Source of the DNA: Alphaproteobacteria bacterium
Lineage (GTDB): Bacteria > Pseudomonadota > Alphaproteobacteria > Rickettsiales > JADKJE01
Direction: 5' to 3'
NCBI GenBank assembly: GCA_016722515.1
Contig: JADKJE010000002.1
Span: 620,001-684,000, forward strand
Length of the DNA stretch: 64,000 nt
Shown here one piece after another: positions 40,735-49,960 of this stretch. The position numbers and the translations under genes are program-made. The notes beneath the pieces were generated by a model. The model saw only the letters and a program-made list of their open reading frames with translations. It was not told the origin of the DNA and did not search any database. How positions within the stretch are numbered: position 1 is the first letter of the stretch; each line of letters begins with the position of its first letter.

Positions 40735-41691
40735 TCACTTGTATAAATGAACCATTTTTCCTTCCAAACACCGGGTCAGGTGTGTCATTTTTCGTCCTAC
40801 CCCTCTGATATGTTCTACGTGTATCAATAGATCAAGATTGCCCATCACCAGCTGCCGTATAGTCTCAAACGAAAAATTCTGATAGGTCGCAATTAAGGTC
40901 TGTAGTCGGTTGATGGCATCTTCGGGGTTGTTGGCGTGAAGGGTGGTGCAAGTGCCGCGATGGCCGGTGTTAATGGCTTGAAGGAAGGCCATGGCGGCTT
41001 GGGCATCACGAATTTCGCCTACCAGGATGCGGTCGGGTTTCATGCGGAGGGTGGTTTTGATGAGCTGCGCCATATCAACGTGTTGATGGTCGCCTTTCAC
41101 CTGGCGTTTAGGAGCTTCGAGGTGAATACTGTTGGGTGCTAACAGGTGAAGTTCGTGGGTGTCTTCAACGGTGATAACCCTGTCTTCAATAGGGATAAGC
41201 TGGCTCAAAACAGATAAAATGGTGGTTTTACCCGAACCCGTTCCCCCAGAAATTACGATATTGGCTTTGTCTTCAATGGCCTGTGTGAGCAGGGCCAACA
41301 TGTCTTGCGTGAGCATCTGATTGGCAACCAGCATTGCAGGTGTAAAGCGCTGTTTGGGAGCCACGCGAATGGTGAGAGAGGTTCCTTTGGTGGAAGTGGG
41401 GTATAACACGGCGCACACGCGGGAACCATCCGGCAACCTGGCATCCAGAATAGGATGATGGTCGGCGGAGCACGGCTGGTTCAGGGCATGGCTGATTTGC
41501 ATGACCAGGTTGACCAGTTGAAACTCATCACTAAAGTGCGCCTCCACTTTGACCATTCTACCATGGCGCTCGATAAAAATATCGTCAAAGCGGTTAATGC
41601 AGATTTCGGTTACGCCTTCCATGTCTAAAAAGGGCTGGACAGGCAGGCAATAATGGCTCACCAGTGACCATACATCCGGTTGTGTATCCAT
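40735..41691 (-). CDS. virB11: VirB11 T4SS traffic ATPase
   Basis: 318 residues. The N-terminal domain carries VTEICINRFDDIFIERHG. Walker A is GGTGSGKTT (149-157), Asp box ITVEDTHEL, Walker B-like RMKPDRILVGEIRDAQA, and the His box HRGTCTTLHANN. VirB11 forms a hexamer that switches VirB4 between pilus assembly and substrate export. It is transcribed towards the virB3 gene as its own unit, with GAGGAG before the start. Its separation from the main operon is uncommon. Confidence 0.95.
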   Translation of the reverse strand: MDTQPDVWSLVSHYCLPVQPFLDMEGVTEICINRFDDIFIERHGRMVKVEAHFSDEFQLVNLVMQISHALNQPCSADHHPILDARLPDGSRVCAVLYPTSTKGTSLTIRVAPKQRFTPAMLVANQMLTQDMLALLTQAIEDKANIVISGGTGSGKTTILSVLSQLIPIEDRVITVEDTHELHLLAPNSIHLEAPKRQVKGDHQHVDMAQLIKTTLRMKPDRILVGEIRDAQAAMAFLQAINTGHRGTCTTLHANNPEDAINRLQTLIATYQNFSFETIRQLVMGNLDLLIHVEHIRGVGRKMTHLTRCLEGKMVHLYK

Positions 41692-41788
41692 AAACCAATC
41701 TCCTCATCAATGTGAATGAACAATGTTAAGTCTTGAAAATAAACTGTATTTTGTATAAACATTGTAAAAATAGCATAGAAGGACGCTT

Positions 41789-43423
41789 ATGCAAGTGATA
41801 TTATGGTTCTATGGATGGGTGATCCTGCATTCCCTATCGTTATGGATTGGGTTATGTGCGGGTGTGGGGTTGCTGATCATGCTTGGAAAAAAAGAGCAGG
41901 CGGCCGGTAAGACAGATGTGCAAACGCATGCACGCTTAGGTCTACGCCCGTGTATTGGGTTATGGATTATCTGCCTTTTAGCTGTGTGGATGATCCATGC
42001 GGTGCTTGGCTATAAGATTGGCATAGAGTGGCAAGCATCACTCCTGATGATTATGGGGCAACGTTATAGCTCGATGATGATATTAGCCATATTGCTTGGA
42101 ATCTGCTGTCATATAGGCAGAAAACGTTATCTGCGTCCGTTGCTATCGCGTTTCATAAAATATATAAGGGTGGAACAGAAAACAGAAACAGCCAGTGATA
42201 TCCGCTATGATTATCAACGGCTTAAGCCAAAGCAATTTTTGCCTGTTGATTATTATCACCCGGATAGCATGTTTTATGGCTTATCCGATACTCATCAACC
42301 TGTGCATGACCGGCTGAGTGATTGGTGCAAAATGAATCAAAAGATTATTGGGCCTACCCAAGTAGGTAAGGGGGTGCATTTAGGGGTGCAGGTAGATCAG
42401 GCTATCCGTAAAAACATGGGGGTATGGGTGATTGACCCCAAACCCGATCGCCACTTGGAAACCATCATGGCAAAAGCGTGTGTGGATACTGGCAGAACCA
42501 TGATTACGCTGGATTTTTCTCCTGAAGGCAAAGGGAACTGGGCACCCTTTGCTGGGGGAACAGAAAGGGAACGTCGCGCGCGGGTTCTTTATGCGTTTGG
42601 ACTTAATGATTCAGGGGGTGAATCGGATTTTTATAAATTGCAGGAACGCACGATTTTGGATCAATTATGCCATGATTGGGATGGTAGCTTGCAGCAATTA
42701 AAGGAACGTCTTCACCATCACCCGCGCCACCATGAAGCACCGCGCATCCAGGGTGTATTGCGTGAGTGGATGCAGCTGGAAAGGCTTAATCCTAAAAAAG
42801 GCAAAGGTTTTTCGGTCATGCGCAGCCTTGAAGAAAACGCCGTAGTCTATATGCGTGCCAGTCTGGATGATCGATTGATTCAACAGGTGGCGAGCTTGTT
42901 GATTATGGAAACCATGCAGGCAATCAAATCAAGTTTTATTCAGCGGAAGCGCAATCATCACGTTACTTTAGTGATTGATGAAGTGCGGTTTATGGTATCG
43001 GATTTATTGGGTGATGCCTTGGCAACGATTGTCGGGTTTAATGCCAATGTTGTGCTTGCCTATCAATCCGTTAAGGACATAAGAGCGGCTAAACAGGGAG
43101 TATCCGATAGCGAATCACTTGAAGCCAGCATCAACACCAACTGTAAATTGACGTTGTGTTATGCGGCAGTGAATCATGAGACGGCGCAATGGGTTGCTGA
43201 ACTTTCCGGTACTGTCCAAAAACAGGTGGCACGCAGTGAAACCATTAAGGTCAATGAATGGGGAGCCGAAACATGGGGCGACCAGCGCACCGTAACAATG
43301 GTAGAAGAATATGCTATTCCAGAAAATCTGGTGAAAGCATTGCCAGAGCGAACCGGTGTGTTGCTTCGGCCTAATCAGCCAGCACAGATTGTCTATACAT
43401 GTTGGGTGCCGGTTGAGGTTTGA
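41789..43423 (+). CDS. virD4: VirD4/TraG-type coupling protein
   Basis: 544 residues. Two or more N-terminal hydrophobic segments (about 8-30, 57-73 and 94-107) anchor it; then Walker A GPTQVGKG (188-195, T-x-x-GKG rather than GKT), GVWVIDPKPD, and Walker B HVTLVIDEVRFM with AYQSVKDIRAA, and a C-terminal SGTVQKQV segment. Coupling proteins deliver substrates to the channel. Divergent from virB11 (97 bases), AGAAGGA before the ATG. TraD/TraG naming would be equally valid. Confidence 0.88.
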   Translation: MQVILWFYGWVILHSLSLWIGLCAGVGLLIMLGKKEQAAGKTDVQTHARLGLRPCIGLWIICLLAVWMIHAVLGYKIGIEWQASLLMIMGQRYSSMMILAILLGICCHIGRKRYLRPLLSRFIKYIRVEQKTETASDIRYDYQRLKPKQFLPVDYYHPDSMFYGLSDTHQPVHDRLSDWCKMNQKIIGPTQVGKGVHLGVQVDQAIRKNMGVWVIDPKPDRHLETIMAKACVDTGRTMITLDFSPEGKGNWAPFAGGTERERRARVLYAFGLNDSGGESDFYKLQERTILDQLCHDWDGSLQQLKERLHHHPRHHEAPRIQGVLREWMQLERLNPKKGKGFSVMRSLEENAVVYMRASLDDRLIQQVASLLIMETMQAIKSSFIQRKRNHHVTLVIDEVRFMVSDLLGDALATIVGFNANVVLAYQSVKDIRAAKQGVSDSESLEASINTNCKLTLCYAAVNHETAQWVAELSGTVQKQVARSETIKVNEWGAETWGDQRTVTMVEEYAIPENLVKALPERTGVLLRPNQPAQIVYTCWVPVEV

Positions 43424-43492
43424 TTTACGCAGGCTAAACAAGTACTATCTAACGATACACTCTTTCTTGTAAATGGCTATTGCAGATATCTT

Positions 43493-45274
43493 ATGCTTGA
43501 TCACATCCTCATTGGCCTGCATCTTCGTGAAGTGATTATTTTTTTGGGAGCGATGACGATCATCCTTCCCATTACTCACCGCCTGCGCATGAGTTCGGTG
43601 TTGGGTTTTTTGGCGATTGGGCTATTGCTTGGCCCTTACGGACTGCCGCAGTTGGGGCCAACATTTCCATGGATACGCTATATTCTCATCACCGATTACG
43701 ATGGGATTAAAGCGCTGGGTGAATTGGGTATCATGTTCCTGTTTTTCATGGTGGGCATGAGCCTGTCGTACCAGCGTTTAAAGGAAATGCGCCGTTATGT
43801 GTTTGGCCTTGGGTTATTGCAGGTGGTTATTACGTCTGCATTGATTAGCATGATTGCGTTTGGATTTGGCAATAGCGCTCAAGGGTCGATTGTGCTTGGT
43901 ATCTCACTTTCACTGTCGTCAACTGCAATTGTGATGCAGCTGCTTACCGAACGCTGGCGGATGAATTCGTTGCTCGGTAGAGCCAGTTTTGCGGTGTTGT
44001 TGATTCAGGATCTTGCCATGCTTCCCGTGCTTTTATTGGTTGGCATGATCGGCGAACATTCACAGGAAACAATTATCATTACATTTGTCGAAGCCAGTGC
44101 ACAGGCCGTGGGTGCTTTTTTTGTAGTGATGTTGCTGGGGCGCGTAATTATTCGTCCCCTTTTCAGGTTTATTGGTTTAACGCATAGCCGCGATATGTTC
44201 GTGGCTACCAGCTTGCTCGTTATTATCCTGGCAGGTGTTTTGATGGCATCTGCTGGATTATCGCTGGCACTTGGTGCGTTCATTGCTGGTTTACTGCTTT
44301 CAGAAACGGAATATAAGCATGAGATTGAAATGGATATGGATCCCTTTAAGGGATTATTGATGGGTGTTTTTGCGATGTCGGTGGGAATGGGTATTGATTT
44401 TTCGGTAATCGGCGATAAAGAAGGATGGTTGGTTATCTCCATTATCGGGCTGTTTTTAATTAAAGCGGCGGTGATGATTCCCCTGGCGCTGCTTTTTAAA
44501 ATTCCATTGAGTATCGCTGTTGAAATAGGGTTACTGCTCGGTCAGGCCAGTGAATTGGCGTTAGTGACCATTGGTTTGGGCATTGAAAATTATTTGTTTC
44601 CAAAAGAGATCGGCCAATTTATGTTAATTGTGGTAAGTATGTCGATGCTCATGACCCCGTTTGTTGCTAAACTGGCCAGTTGGCTTCACGATCACCTTGA
44701 CCGCAAATATGGCGAGGTTCGTATCAAAGAAAGAGTGGCCGACAGCCAGTCGCTGTCGCGTCATATCATCATTGCAGGTTTTGGCCGTACTGGCCAAATG
44801 TTGGGTGAAATTTTTATGGAACAATCTATCCCATTTGTGGCACTGGATATGGATGCTGAACGTGTGTCACGTTTAGCCCAAAGTGGGATGCCAGTGTTTT
44901 ATGGCAATGCCTCGCGTCACGAAATGTTAAGCCTTGCCGGGATTGATCGTGCAGAAGCCATTGCTATTGCCGTGGATAATGTCCATTTTGCAGAAAAAAT
45001 TGCCCGCTTGATTAAACGTCACTGGCCTGCCTTACCCGTGGTGATGCGTGTAAAAGACGTGGCTCAGGCTCAAAAACTTTTACGCCTGGGGGTGAATGCG
45101 GTAGTGCTTGAAACACTGGAATCGGGTATACAGATAGCAGAAGAAATTTTGAACGTGATGGGTATGCCAGCCCATACATCCCACCAAATAGTCCATATAA
45201 AGCGGGATGAAAAAATGGCGTTATTGAATAGGATAAGATCTTTTCCAGATGAAGAATCATTGGGAATGGATTGA
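43493..45274 (+). CDS. Kef-type cation/proton antiporter with RCK-N domain
   Basis: 593 residues of the CPA2 family. About 12 transmembrane helices in the first 390 residues with the conserved SSTAIVMQLL-like and GALIAGLLLSETEY segments. This is followed by a Rossmann NAD-binding TrkA-N/RCK domain at about 415-550 (IIIAGFGRTGQMLGEIFM). It resembles KefB/KefC, which releases K+ in exchange for H+, but regulation by glutathione cannot be inferred. It follows virD4 by 69 bases but has no functional link to it. Confidence 0.9.
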   Translation: MLDHILIGLHLREVIIFLGAMTIILPITHRLRMSSVLGFLAIGLLLGPYGLPQLGPTFPWIRYILITDYDGIKALGELGIMFLFFMVGMSLSYQRLKEMRRYVFGLGLLQVVITSALISMIAFGFGNSAQGSIVLGISLSLSSTAIVMQLLTERWRMNSLLGRASFAVLLIQDLAMLPVLLLVGMIGEHSQETIIITFVEASAQAVGAFFVVMLLGRVIIRPLFRFIGLTHSRDMFVATSLLVIILAGVLMASAGLSLALGAFIAGLLLSETEYKHEIEMDMDPFKGLLMGVFAMSVGMGIDFSVIGDKEGWLVISIIGLFLIKAAVMIPLALLFKIPLSIAVEIGLLLGQASELALVTIGLGIENYLFPKEIGQFMLIVVSMSMLMTPFVAKLASWLHDHLDRKYGEVRIKERVADSQSLSRHIIIAGFGRTGQMLGEIFMEQSIPFVALDMDAERVSRLAQSGMPVFYGNASRHEMLSLAGIDRAEAIAIAVDNVHFAEKIARLIKRHWPALPVVMRVKDVAQAQKLLRLGVNAVVLETLESGIQIAEEILNVMGMPAHTSHQIVHIKRDEKMALLNRIRSFPDEESLGMD

Positions 45275-45296
45275 TATATAACTAAGGTAGGTAATC

Positions 45297-46526
45297 ATGA
45301 TGTGGGTAGTTTTGGCGTTGATTGGGGGAGGTGTTTTTGGTGCTGGTACAACATGGGTACTTGCAAGGCAATTATGGGTAAATCGTGAAACTTATGATCG
45401 ATTAAATAAACAATTTATGGAAGCACAGGCAACCAACCAGGTATTGCTGGAACGGTTTAAAACCACGCAGGAAATGGCAGCGCAAACCCAGGACTATTTA
45501 AAGACCCATTTTGAAGTGGTGGCTAACGAAATTTTTCAAAAAAACAGCCAGCAATTTAATCAACAATCGCAAACCAGTATTGAACAATTGGTAACGCCAT
45601 TAAAAGAACGTTTTACCGAGTTTAACAAAAAGGTGGAAGAATCGTTTGGTACTCAGGCCAAAGAACAATTTGCACTTAAGCAGGAAATCGAAAAAATCGT
45701 CTTAGCAAATCAGCATATTTCCTTACAGGCGCAAACCCTAACCCGTGCTTTAAAAGGGGATAATCGTGTCCAGGGAAATTGGGGAGAAATTTTGCTGGAA
45801 AAAATCCTGGTTGATTCTGGTTTAAGAAAGAATACGGATTATGTAACACAAGGACAGGGATTAGGGCTAGCGCATGTTGAAACCACCGGTCATCTCAAAC
45901 CCGATATTGTGGTTAAGTTGCCAGACAATAAACATATTGTCATCGACTCCAAAGTTTCATTACTTCATTACGAACGCTTTGTGGCCGAGGAAGAGGATCC
46001 CGTGCGCCTGGTTGCCTTAAAAGAATTTAAAAACTCGTTACGTGGCCATATTAAAGATCTGGAAAGCAAACGTTACCAGGATACAGATAAAATAGGCACT
46101 CCCGATTTTGTGATGATGTTTATTCCGGTAGAAGGTGCGTATATGTTGGCGGTACAAAGCGATCCTGAAATACATAGTTATGCCTGGGATAAGCGCATTG
46201 TGTTGGTATGTCCGTCGACCTTGTTTGCTACGCTAAGGACGGTAGCATCGCTCTGGCGGTTAGAGCAACAAAATAGCAACGCCCAGGAAATTGCTAAACG
46301 GGGAGGTGAGTTGTTTGATAAATTTGTTGGCTTTATTGACGATATGCAAAAAATTGGTAAACGCATTGGCGATACACAAATGGCGTATGATGATGCCTTA
46401 AACAAACTTTCAACCGGACGCGGAAACCTAATCAACCGTGCTGAAATGATGCGCAAGTTAGGCGTGTCTTCCAGTAAGCAGTTGCCAGAACATCTGGTGC
46501 CAGAACCTTTGGTGATTGAAGAGTAA
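45297..46526 (+). CDS. rmuC: RmuC family DNA-recombination limiting protein
   Basis: 409 residues. N-terminal membrane helix (about 2-22), coiled coil (about 30-145), then the RmuC nuclease-like domain with RVQGNWGEILLEKILVDSGL, GHLKPDIVVKLPDNKHIVID (Asp and Glu-Lys residues of the PD-D/ExK fold) and FVMMFIPVEGAYM. RmuC limits recombination at inverted repeats. It begins 22 bases after the antiporter stop, so the two may share a transcript. Confidence 0.92.
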   Translation: MMWVVLALIGGGVFGAGTTWVLARQLWVNRETYDRLNKQFMEAQATNQVLLERFKTTQEMAAQTQDYLKTHFEVVANEIFQKNSQQFNQQSQTSIEQLVTPLKERFTEFNKKVEESFGTQAKEQFALKQEIEKIVLANQHISLQAQTLTRALKGDNRVQGNWGEILLEKILVDSGLRKNTDYVTQGQGLGLAHVETTGHLKPDIVVKLPDNKHIVIDSKVSLLHYERFVAEEEDPVRLVALKEFKNSLRGHIKDLESKRYQDTDKIGTPDFVMMFIPVEGAYMLAVQSDPEIHSYAWDKRIVLVCPSTLFATLRTVASLWRLEQQNSNAQEIAKRGGELFDKFVGFIDDMQKIGKRIGDTQMAYDDALNKLSTGRGNLINRAEMMRKLGVSSSKQLPEHLVPEPLVIEE

Positions 46527-46571
46527 CCCTATTCAGGACTTCTCTCTCTCTGTTCTAACTGCTCGTTTTAG

Positions 46572-46617
46572 GGTAAAAGCCCATTGACCCTTTTAGTCGA
46601 AAATGGATGCTTTTACC
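46572..46617. terminator. Convergent-gene hairpin (terminator)
   Basis: GGTAAAAGC-CCATT pairs with AATGG-AT-GCTTTTACC (9 plus 5 pairs with a 2-base bulge) between the ends of rmuC (plus) and the permease (minus). No strong T-run follows, so efficiency is uncertain. Confidence 0.55.
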
Positions 46618-46645
46618 AAGGTTTGGCTTTTTGGGGGAGGGCACG

Positions 46646-48061
46646 TCATTTTATCGCGGCCAGCTTACTCTTTTTTGCTGAATAAAAAACATAGATCACC
46701 ATACCCACTGCCAGCCAGATGGCAAAACGAAGATGGGTTACGAGGGGCAGGAATCCAATGAGGGCTGAGCATGAAATGACACCTAACACAGGGATAACAA
46801 GCCCAAAAGGTATTTTGAATGGACGTGTCATGTCGGGGCGTGTTTTACGTAGTACAATCACGCCAGCGCAGACCAAGACAAAAGCAGCAAGTGTGCCTAC
46901 ATTCACCAGTTCGGCCAGCGTTTTAAGTGGCAACAGACCAGCGGCAAATGCCATGAACAAACCGCAGATAATGGTGGTGCGATCGGGTGTTAAGCGTTTA
47001 GGGTGTACGTGGCTGAGGGATGGTGGCAAAAGACCATCACGAGACATGGCAAAAATAATCCTGGTGAGGCCATAATACAGAACCAGCATCACCGTTGTTA
47101 AGCCGGCGATAACGCCACCGGCAACTAAAGCTGATGCCCATTTAATGCCGATTTGCAGCAAGGCATGGGCAACTGGAGACGACACATTGAGCGAGGTATA
47201 AGGAACAATACCGGTGAGCAATAATGAAACCACAATGTAGATAACAGTACAGAAAGCCAATGAGGATAGAATACCATAAGGTATATCTTTTTGTGGGTTC
47301 TTGGCTTCTTCTGCAGCGGTCGATACTGCATCAAATCCCATATAGGCAAAGAACACAACGGAAGCCGCAGCCAGTACTCCAGTCGTGGTACCATCAGGCG
47401 ATTTGCTGAACCATCCAAAAGGCATGAAAGGATGCCATAAATCGGGTTGGACATGTGTAGCCGCTACTGCAATGAAAACAGAAATAGTGACTAATTTAAT
47501 AAACACCATAATCGCATTAAAACGCGAACTTTCTTTAACGCCAACCAATAAAAATCCCATTAATATCAGGATAATAGAGGCAGCAGATACATTGAATATG
47601 CCACCATTTTCAGGGCTTTTGGTAAGATAATCGGGAAGTCCTATACCAATAGCGGTGAGTGCAGTATTAAAATAACCCGACCAACCGTTAGCAACGGCAG
47701 CAACGGCCACACCATATTCGAGGATAAGATCCCAGCCGATAATCCAGGCCATTAATTCACCAAAGGCAGCGTATGAATAACCATAGGCGCTCCCGCATCC
47801 ACCAATGCTGGCTGCAAGTTCGGAATAGGCAAGTGCGGCAAACGCGCAGGCAAGACCAGAAACAACAAAGGATAAAATCACCGCAGGGCCTGCCTGAGTG
47901 GCGGCAGCAATACCGGTTAAGACAAAGATGCCGGTACCGATGATGGCGCCAACACCTAGCAGAAATAAATCAAACCCTGTTAAGCAGGAACGCAAATGCT
48001 CGGATGTATCTTGATCTGAGGGTAGTTTTTTGCGCGTGATTGCGTTGATTGAAAATAACAT
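46646..48061 (-). CDS. APC-family amino-acid permease
   Basis: 471 residues with about 12 hydrophobic helices. The APC hallmark GVGAIIGTGIFVLTGIAA (residues about 36-53) is followed by a TSYAAFGELMAWIIGWDLILEYG-type segment, AYMGFDAVSTAAEEAKNPQKD (helix 6 linker) and LPPSLSHVHPKRLTPDRT. The GTGIFVL and EEAKNPQK elements match the cationic amino-acid transporter branch (CAT/YfnA-like). Substrate not determined. Convergent with rmuC. Confidence 0.9.
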   Translation of the reverse strand: MLFSINAITRKKLPSDQDTSEHLRSCLTGFDLFLLGVGAIIGTGIFVLTGIAAATQAGPAVILSFVVSGLACAFAALAYSELAASIGGCGSAYGYSYAAFGELMAWIIGWDLILEYGVAVAAVANGWSGYFNTALTAIGIGLPDYLTKSPENGGIFNVSAASIILILMGFLLVGVKESSRFNAIMVFIKLVTISVFIAVAATHVQPDLWHPFMPFGWFSKSPDGTTTGVLAAASVVFFAYMGFDAVSTAAEEAKNPQKDIPYGILSSLAFCTVIYIVVSLLLTGIVPYTSLNVSSPVAHALLQIGIKWASALVAGGVIAGLTTVMLVLYYGLTRIIFAMSRDGLLPPSLSHVHPKRLTPDRTTIICGLFMAFAAGLLPLKTLAELVNVGTLAAFVLVCAGVIVLRKTRPDMTRPFKIPFGLVIPVLGVISCSALIGFLPLVTHLRFAIWLAVGMVIYVFYSAKKSKLAAIK

Positions 48062-48180
48062 TTGTTCACCTATTCCTTAATTTCCTTGCCGGAATCTATA
48101 ACAGTGTAGTTTGAATGGCAAGATTATTTTGTATTTAAGCGAGTCCATGCAGCTGGAAGTGAGGCTGTGGTGAGGTTACA

Positions 48181-49269
48181 TCAAATCCTTGTTTTCTCAT
48201 TCAGTTTGAGTGTATCCACAATGCCTAAAATCACTTCCAATTCTTTAAGAAGGGGGTGTATCGTGGCTTCAAACGAAAGAGACTTGAAAAGGGTTGTGGT
48301 TTCAAACAAATTGCCTTGGCAGGGAATCATTAACAGAATCTGGTTATTTAAAAAACTGCATTGAAGTTTATGGCTGAAGGTGTTGGATAACTCCAGCAAA
48401 CGCTCCATGAAGCTAGGCGTAAGCAGATAACGTGCTTCGATTTGGTCAGATGAAATGACTTCAAATTGTTTTTCAAAACGAGGATCTTCCAGGCTTACTT
48501 TTTGAAGCCCAGACATGCGATTTTGAAATAAATTGCCAATGGCTCCCTCGTCGCGAAGTATAACCGTTTTGCCATTAAACGGTTTGTTCATTTCAAGAAC
48601 AACAAACAAACCGTGAAACAAGGTGACGTGACGAACATGTTGTTTTCTATTGCGATACTCGACAATCTTTTTTTGCAGGGTACATTCGGTGAGTTCAATA
48701 AAGGTCTGTTTAAAATGGCCACTTATGTAATCTTCGTATTTTGAAATATCATGCAACGGCAAAATACCAAACGGAGTTAAATCACGGCTTTTAAAAGGCG
48801 ATTGGCATTGATAAACAAACGAAGGATCAAAGTAATGAAGGATAGGGGGGATGATCCGTTCTTTGGTTTTAATTTTAAAACGCACCACCGGCGACCAAAT
48901 AAAACCGAGTCCCACAAGCAAACTCATGGTACCTATCAGGTTAAGCAATTCCGGATGTTGGATATTTAAACCTGCAAATGACGTTGGATGATAAAACATC
49001 CACGCCCATCCTAAAATAAATGGGAAGATGCAGAACGTTTGGATAATCATACGTTTTAATGTATGTCGACGTTCTTGATCCAGAGCTGTTAATGAATGGT
49101 TGAGATGCGTATCAAAATAGGGTTGGAACTGGGTGAGGAATTCAGGAGAAAATGTGGTTTTTTTGAGTCTATAAAAGGGGTCTTTATGCGAATGCACCCA
49201 CCTTTTTACTGTGGAAGAACAGGCAGCAAAAGGATTGATCAATAAGGACATAAAGATGAATGTTCTCAC
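48181..49269 (-). CDS. DUF3137 membrane protein
   Basis: 362 residues starting at a GTG that overlaps the LemA stop (TAGTG); an ATG is available 6 codons later. Two hydrophobic helices lie about 70-125 (FCIFPFILGWAWMFY and LIGTMSLLVGLGFIW), with cytoplasmic parts on both sides. The C-terminal half contains LFHGLFVVLEMNKPFNGKTVIL and FEVISSDQIEARYLLTPSFM, characteristic of DUF3137. Members are commonly encoded next to LemA. Function unknown. Confidence 0.8.
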   Translation of the reverse strand: MRTFIFMSLLINPFAACSSTVKRWVHSHKDPFYRLKKTTFSPEFLTQFQPYFDTHLNHSLTALDQERRHTLKRMIIQTFCIFPFILGWAWMFYHPTSFAGLNIQHPELLNLIGTMSLLVGLGFIWSPVVRFKIKTKERIIPPILHYFDPSFVYQCQSPFKSRDLTPFGILPLHDISKYEDYISGHFKQTFIELTECTLQKKIVEYRNRKQHVRHVTLFHGLFVVLEMNKPFNGKTVILRDEGAIGNLFQNRMSGLQKVSLEDPRFEKQFEVISSDQIEARYLLTPSFMERLLELSNTFSHKLQCSFLNNQILLMIPCQGNLFETTTLFKSLSFEATIHPLLKELEVILGIVDTLKLNEKTRI

Positions 49270-49847
49270 TAAGAAGAAAAAATCTGTGAAGCTTTAATGG
49301 GTTCTTTTGATAATGCATCGGTTTCATAGAAAGGCATTTTTGTCACCCCAACCATTCTGGCAATGAGATTACCAGGGAAGATTTCTACTGCATTATTAAG
49401 GGTGGTGACGGACGCATTATAAAACCTCCGTGCGGCAGCAATGTGGCCTTCTACTTCATTGTTGGTCTGCATGGCTTCGAGCATGGTTTGATTGGCTTTA
49501 AGGTCAGGATAATTCTCAACGGCAAGCATAAGCTGGGAAAACCGAGCATTGAGTAAATCGGATGCTTGCAAATGTTCGGAAACTTGTTGGCGGCTTTTAG
49601 GATCATAATTCTGATCGGCTTTAGCACGCAAAGAGGTTACTTCTTCCAGGAGTGATTTTTCATGCTGCATGTATTTTTGGGCAATGGCCAAAATATTAGG
49701 GATCAAATCAAAACGTTGCCGCAGGAATACATCCACACCAGAAAGTGCTTCTAGAGCCTTGTTTCGCTTTTTAATCAGCGTGACATACCAACTATACATT
49801 CCAACAAGTAGGATTCCCATTATAGCAAGCGCAGTCGACATCGTCAT
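49269..49847 (-). CDS. lemA: LemA family protein
   Basis: 192 residues with an N-terminal membrane anchor (about 5-22) and a helical domain: YVTLIKKRNKALEALSGVDV, LRQRFDLIPNILAIAQKYM, ARRFYNASVTTLNNAVEIFP and a C-terminal PFYETD. These are LemA signatures (the NxL(I)P and ARRFYN stretches). AAGGA lies before the ATG. Co-transcribed with DUF3137. Confidence 0.92.
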   Translation of the reverse strand: MTMSTALAIMGILLVGMYSWYVTLIKKRNKALEALSGVDVFLRQRFDLIPNILAIAQKYMQHEKSLLEEVTSLRAKADQNYDPKSRQQVSEHLQASDLLNARFSQLMLAVENYPDLKANQTMLEAMQTNNEVEGHIAAARRFYNASVTTLNNAVEIFPGNLIARMVGVTKMPFYETDALSKEPIKASQIFSS

Positions 49848-49960
49848 AAGATCAGTTCCTTAGATTGGATGAGGGTATCATCGATGAAAAAGATTAAAGT
49901 TCGATTGATACCGCATCCACTTATGCTATAAGAGTAGCCAGTTCATTTCAAAGGAAAAAA

